A stretch of DNA of 64,000 nt from Chelativorans xinjiangensis (GTDB lineage: Bacteria; Pseudomonadota; Alphaproteobacteria; Rhizobiales; Rhizobiaceae): positions 1-64,000 of the forward strand of contig NZ_WQNH01000017.1 in assembly GCF_009812055.1 (NCBI RefSeq), given 5' to 3'. A program made the translations under genes and the position numbers. Each line of letters opens with the position of its first letter. Position 1 is the stretch's first letter. Of this stretch, positions 61,684 through 64,000 are shown piece by piece. A model generated the notes under the pieces. The model was not told where the DNA came from. It saw only the letters and a program-made list of their open reading frames with translations, and did no database searches.

Positions 61684-62685
61684 TTACCGGCCGATCGACC
61701 GTATCCGCTCCAGGAGATCGCTGTCGACGGCGATACCGTCGCGGACCATCTCCCGCTTCAGCGCCTGGCGCCGCCGTCCCGGCAGGCGCGCGCCTTCGGT
61801 CTCCTCGATCAGCCGTGCCATCTGCGCAAAACGCGCCGTCGCGCCGGGACCGAAGGCTTCCGGATCGATGGCGATGACGGTCTGGCCGGTTCCCGGCGGC
61901 GAACCCTTCGCATCGAAGAAGGAAGTAGCATCATAAGCGTAGTTGGCACCGGTAAGCCCGGCGCACAGCATCTCCACCATGATGGCAAGCGCGGTGCCCT
62001 TGGCCTCTCCCATGGGCACCATGGTGCCGGCGAGCGCCTCGGTCGGGTCGGTCGTGGGATTGCCGCTCCTGTCGAGCGCCCAGCCCTCGGGGATGGACGT
62101 GCCCTTCTGCTCCGCGGCCATGATCTTGCCGCGCGCCACCTTGGAGAGCGACACGTCGACGATGATCGGGTCTGCCCCGGCAAGAGGTGCCGCAAACGCG
62201 ATCGGGTTGGTACCGAAGAGCGGGCGCTTGCCGCCCCAGGGGGCCATGGCAGCGGGGGAATTGGCGACCATCAACCCCGCCACGCCCGCTTCCGCCAGCC
62301 GCTCCACGACCAGGCCGGTGACGCCTGAATGATGCGAACGGCTTATGCCGGCAATGACGATGCCCTGGCCTCGGGCAGCCGCCGGCAGCCACTCCACCGC
62401 AAGATCGAGCGCGGGATAGGCGAAGCCATGTGCGGCATCGACCGCAAGGGCGCCAGGCCGCGTCTGTGTCGCCTCTGGCGTCGCCATGCCGTCCACCTTG
62501 CCGGCAAGCGCCTGGGCGCTGTAGGCAGGCACGCGCCGGAGCCCGTGACCCGCCTGGCCGGCAAGCTCGGCGCCGACCAGCGCGCTCGCCACGGACTGCG
62601 CATTGTCTTGGGACGTGCGGCAGCGCAGGAGAGTTTCGACGACCAGCGCGGTCGCCTCTTCAATGGTCAGCCGTGTGGTGGTCAT
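61684..62685 (-). CDS. comC: Malate/L-lactate/sulfolactate dehydrogenase family, ComC-like
   Basis: The 333-residue NAD(P)-dependent oxidoreductase of the LDH2/MDH2 family shows SRSHHSGVTGLVVERLAE (catalytic His), NSPAAMAPWGGKRPLFGTNPIAFAAP and EAKGTALAIMVEMLCAGLTGA. Family members include malate, ureidoglycolate and (R)-sulfolactate dehydrogenases. Its start overlaps the neighbouring 2-hydroxyacid dehydrogenase by four bases. In known sulfolactate clusters ComC and SlcC occur together to interconvert sulfolactate enantiomers through sulfopyruvate, so ComC is the best call here. Substrate is not proven by the sequence. Confidence 0.75.
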   Translation of the reverse strand: MTTTRLTIEEATALVVETLLRCRTSQDNAQSVASALVGAELAGQAGHGLRRVPAYSAQALAGKVDGMATPEATQTRPGALAVDAAHGFAYPALDLAVEWLPAAARGQGIVIAGISRSHHSGVTGLVVERLAEAGVAGLMVANSPAAMAPWGGKRPLFGTNPIAFAAPLAGADPIIVDVSLSKVARGKIMAAEQKGTSIPEGWALDRSGNPTTDPTEALAGTMVPMGEAKGTALAIMVEMLCAGLTGANYAYDATSFFDAKGSPPGTGQTVIAIDPEAFGPGATARFAQMARLIEETEGARLPGRRRQALKREMVRDGIAVDSDLLERIRSIGR

Positions 62686-63614
62686 GTCTTGGCCTTGAGA
62701 TGCTTGAGAACCGTTTGCGCCGTCTTATGGCTGACGCGGACATTGGATTCGGCGGTCACGCCGGCGATGTGCGGGGTGAGCACGAGGTTCTTCAAGCCCC
62801 GGAACATCTCGCTCTTTCCAGCGCCCAGCGGCTCCTCCTCGAACACGTCGAGGGCGGCACCGGCAAGACGGCCTTCCCGCAGGGCCGCGCAAAGCGCTTC
62901 CTCGTCCACCACGCCGCCACGCGCCGCGTTGATCAAGACCGCGTCCTTCTTCATGCAGGCAAGGGCGGCCGCATCGATCATGTGGCGGGTCGCCGGCGTC
63001 AACGGCGTGTGCAGGCTGACGACATCCGCGTCCTTGAACAAAGCGTTGAGCGGCAGGTTGCGTGCCTCCTTCCAGGCCGCGTGATCGGCGGTTAGAAACG
63101 GATCGTAGGCGACGACGTCCATACCGATCATCCTCGCCCGCCACGCCACCTCGCGGGCGATTGCACCGAAGCCGACGAGGCCCATGGTCTTGCCCGAGAT
63201 CTCCCGACCGATCAACGCCTGACGCGGCCACTCGCCCGCCGCGACACTCGCCGTGAAGAGATAGGCCTGCCGCAGGAGCATCATGGCCGTGGCAATCACA
63301 TATTCGGCGACCGCCAGGTCATTGGCGCCGGTGGCCGTGTAGACGGCGACGCCGCGCGCCTTGCAGGCCTCCAGGTCGATATTGTCGAGGCCGACGCCGA
63401 GGCGCCCCACGCATTCAAGCCTGGATGCCGCTTCAACAAGCCCAGCGGTGACCTGCGTACGGTTGCGCACGATGAGCGCGCGCGCCTGAGAGACAACGGC
63501 GGCAAGGTCCTGCGGCCGGTCGACCAGCGCCGGGTCGTAGAGCGTTTCGAAGCTGTCCCGCAGGCTCGCGACGGCAGCTTCGTCCATGAATTCGGTGATG
63601 ATGATATCGGGCAT
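62682..63614 (-). CDS. slcC: D-isomer 2-hydroxyacid dehydrogenase, SlcC-like ((S)-sulfolactate dehydrogenase)
   Basis: The 310-residue protein has the two-domain 2-hydroxyacid dehydrogenase pattern: GLVGFGAIAREVA (NAD loop), INAARGGVVDEEALCAAL (catalytic Arg), the ALDVFEEEPL Glu region and LTPHIAGVTAES (catalytic His). The N-terminus MPDIIITEFMDEAAV resembles SlcC of Chromohalobacter-type sulfolactate clusters. Pairing with ComC and a TTT transporter subunit supports this. It could otherwise be a general phosphoglycerate dehydrogenase-like enzyme. Confidence 0.75.
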   Translation of the reverse strand: MPDIIITEFMDEAAVASLRDSFETLYDPALVDRPQDLAAVVSQARALIVRNRTQVTAGLVEAASRLECVGRLGVGLDNIDLEACKARGVAVYTATGANDLAVAEYVIATAMMLLRQAYLFTASVAAGEWPRQALIGREISGKTMGLVGFGAIAREVAWRARMIGMDVVAYDPFLTADHAAWKEARNLPLNALFKDADVVSLHTPLTPATRHMIDAAALACMKKDAVLINAARGGVVDEEALCAALREGRLAGAALDVFEEEPLGAGKSEMFRGLKNLVLTPHIAGVTAESNVRVSHKTAQTVLKHLKAKT

Positions 63615-63635
63615 GGATGGCTGAGTATCCTGACG

Positions 63636-64000
63636 TTAGAAAAAAAGTCCGCGCGGCATGGGGATGTTCAGGACATTCGACATGAGGAGGTAGAAGACCA
63701 CCACCATGACGAAGACCACCGCCAGGTAGAGCGCCAGGCGGAACGGGCTCAGGCGGCCGAAAAGGCCGGTGAACATCAACACCACGCTGGCGAGAAGGCT
63801 GGTGACGAACATACCGACGACGGGAAAGAGCAGCGCCCAGGCGACCATGACGGCAAGCAGCGTGAGACGGCGACCGAGGCCTTCGGCCTGTTCGGCAACG
63901 CTCGAGCCCTTCTCCACCGCCTGGCCGCTGCGACCGGTGAGCGAGGCGGCGATCTGCAGGATTGCGAACGTGGCCATCACGGCGCCGATGGTGCGCGGAA
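63636..64000 (-). CDS. Tripartite tricarboxylate transporter TctB subunit (5' end outside window)
   Basis: The visible 120 or so residues contain the hydrophobic segments of TctB (LTLLAVMVAWALLFPVVGMFVTSLLASVVLMF and LALYLAVVFVMVVVFYLLMS) and the typical C-terminal end NIPMPRGLFF. The frame stays open to base 64000 (PRTIGAVMATF...), so the start is beyond the window. It is in one operon with slcC and comC, matching SlcG of sulfolactate uptake clusters slcHFG. TctA and the binding protein would lie to the right. Confidence 0.82.
   Translation of the reverse strand, partial: PRTIGAVMATFAILQIAASLTGRSGQAVEKGSSVAEQAEGLGRRLTLLAVMVAWALLFPVVGMFVTSLLASVVLMFTGLFGRLSPFRLALYLAVVFVMVVVFYLLMSNVLNIPMPRGLFF

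Noticed and set aside
1-64000. CRISPR arrays, tRNA and rRNA genes
   Set aside because: No regularly spaced repeat series and no tRNA or rRNA sequence was recognised by eye; a covariance-model scan would be needed to exclude small RNAs.

Overview
The window looks like a chromosomal accessory stretch from a high-GC alphaproteobacterium, most likely order Rhizobiales/Hyphomicrobiales. The grounds are gene content (ccoNOQP-ccoGHIS micro-oxic oxidase cluster, an aioXSRBA arsenite oxidase operon, TRAP, TTT and Opp solute importers), TTGAY-N4-ATCAA anaeroboxes, and the codon usage. I cannot assign genus or species from sequence alone.

Layout. Positions 1-71 hold the 3' end of an IS630-type transposase. 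84-11171 is a low-oxygen respiration block: pseudoazurin, a Crp/Fnr regulator, a DUF1858 redox protein, hemN, the cbb3 oxidase (ccoNOQP) and its maturation operon (ccoGHIS). FNR/FixK and NnrR-like boxes lie in the intergenic gaps. 11290-13968 is an arsenic detoxification group: an MFS exporter, an internally deleted ArsO-like flavoprotein, arsR and arsH. 14332-21212 is the arsenite oxidase locus, read leftward as aioX-aioS-aioR-aioB-aioA, with a clear sigma-54 promoter in front of aioBA. AioX binds periplasmic As(III) and signals through the AioS/AioR two-component pair; AioBA oxidises arsenite to arsenate.

21956-35287 is the most unusual part. It is a type I secretion locus with two ABC ATPases and one HlyD adaptor, in the order ABC-HlyD-ABC. 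That is the RtxB-RtxD-RtxE arrangement known from MARTX toxins. It is flanked by two large outlying proteins: a 1211-residue RTX-repeat protein and a 1106-residue protein ending in what looks like a YopT-type (C58) cysteine protease domain with Cys956, His1048 and Asp1062. Parts of both genes and the flanking spacers are strikingly AT-rich compared with the rest of the window. I see no RtxC acyltransferase and no TolC gene nearby.

35449-40620 is a LysR-regulated group with uraD (ureidoimidazoline decarboxylase), a TRAP transporter and an Asp/Glu/hydantoin racemase, suggesting ureide or hydantoin uptake and breakdown. 40918-41718 is an ArsR-SRPBCC fusion regulator. 41969-64000 is a catabolic region with a strong sulfur flavour. 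It contains a DUF4432 epimerase-like protein, a sulfatase and an ABC sugar importer lacking its ATPase, then an Opp importer with an embedded DapA-like lyase and a GntR regulator. Next comes a divergent operon of two Gfo/Idh dehydrogenases, a second DapA-like lyase and a second sulfatase. It ends with a YeiH-type transporter, two dehydrogenases resembling the sulfolactate pair ComC/SlcC, and a TctB subunit cut by the window edge. No tRNA, rRNA or CRISPR array was recognised.
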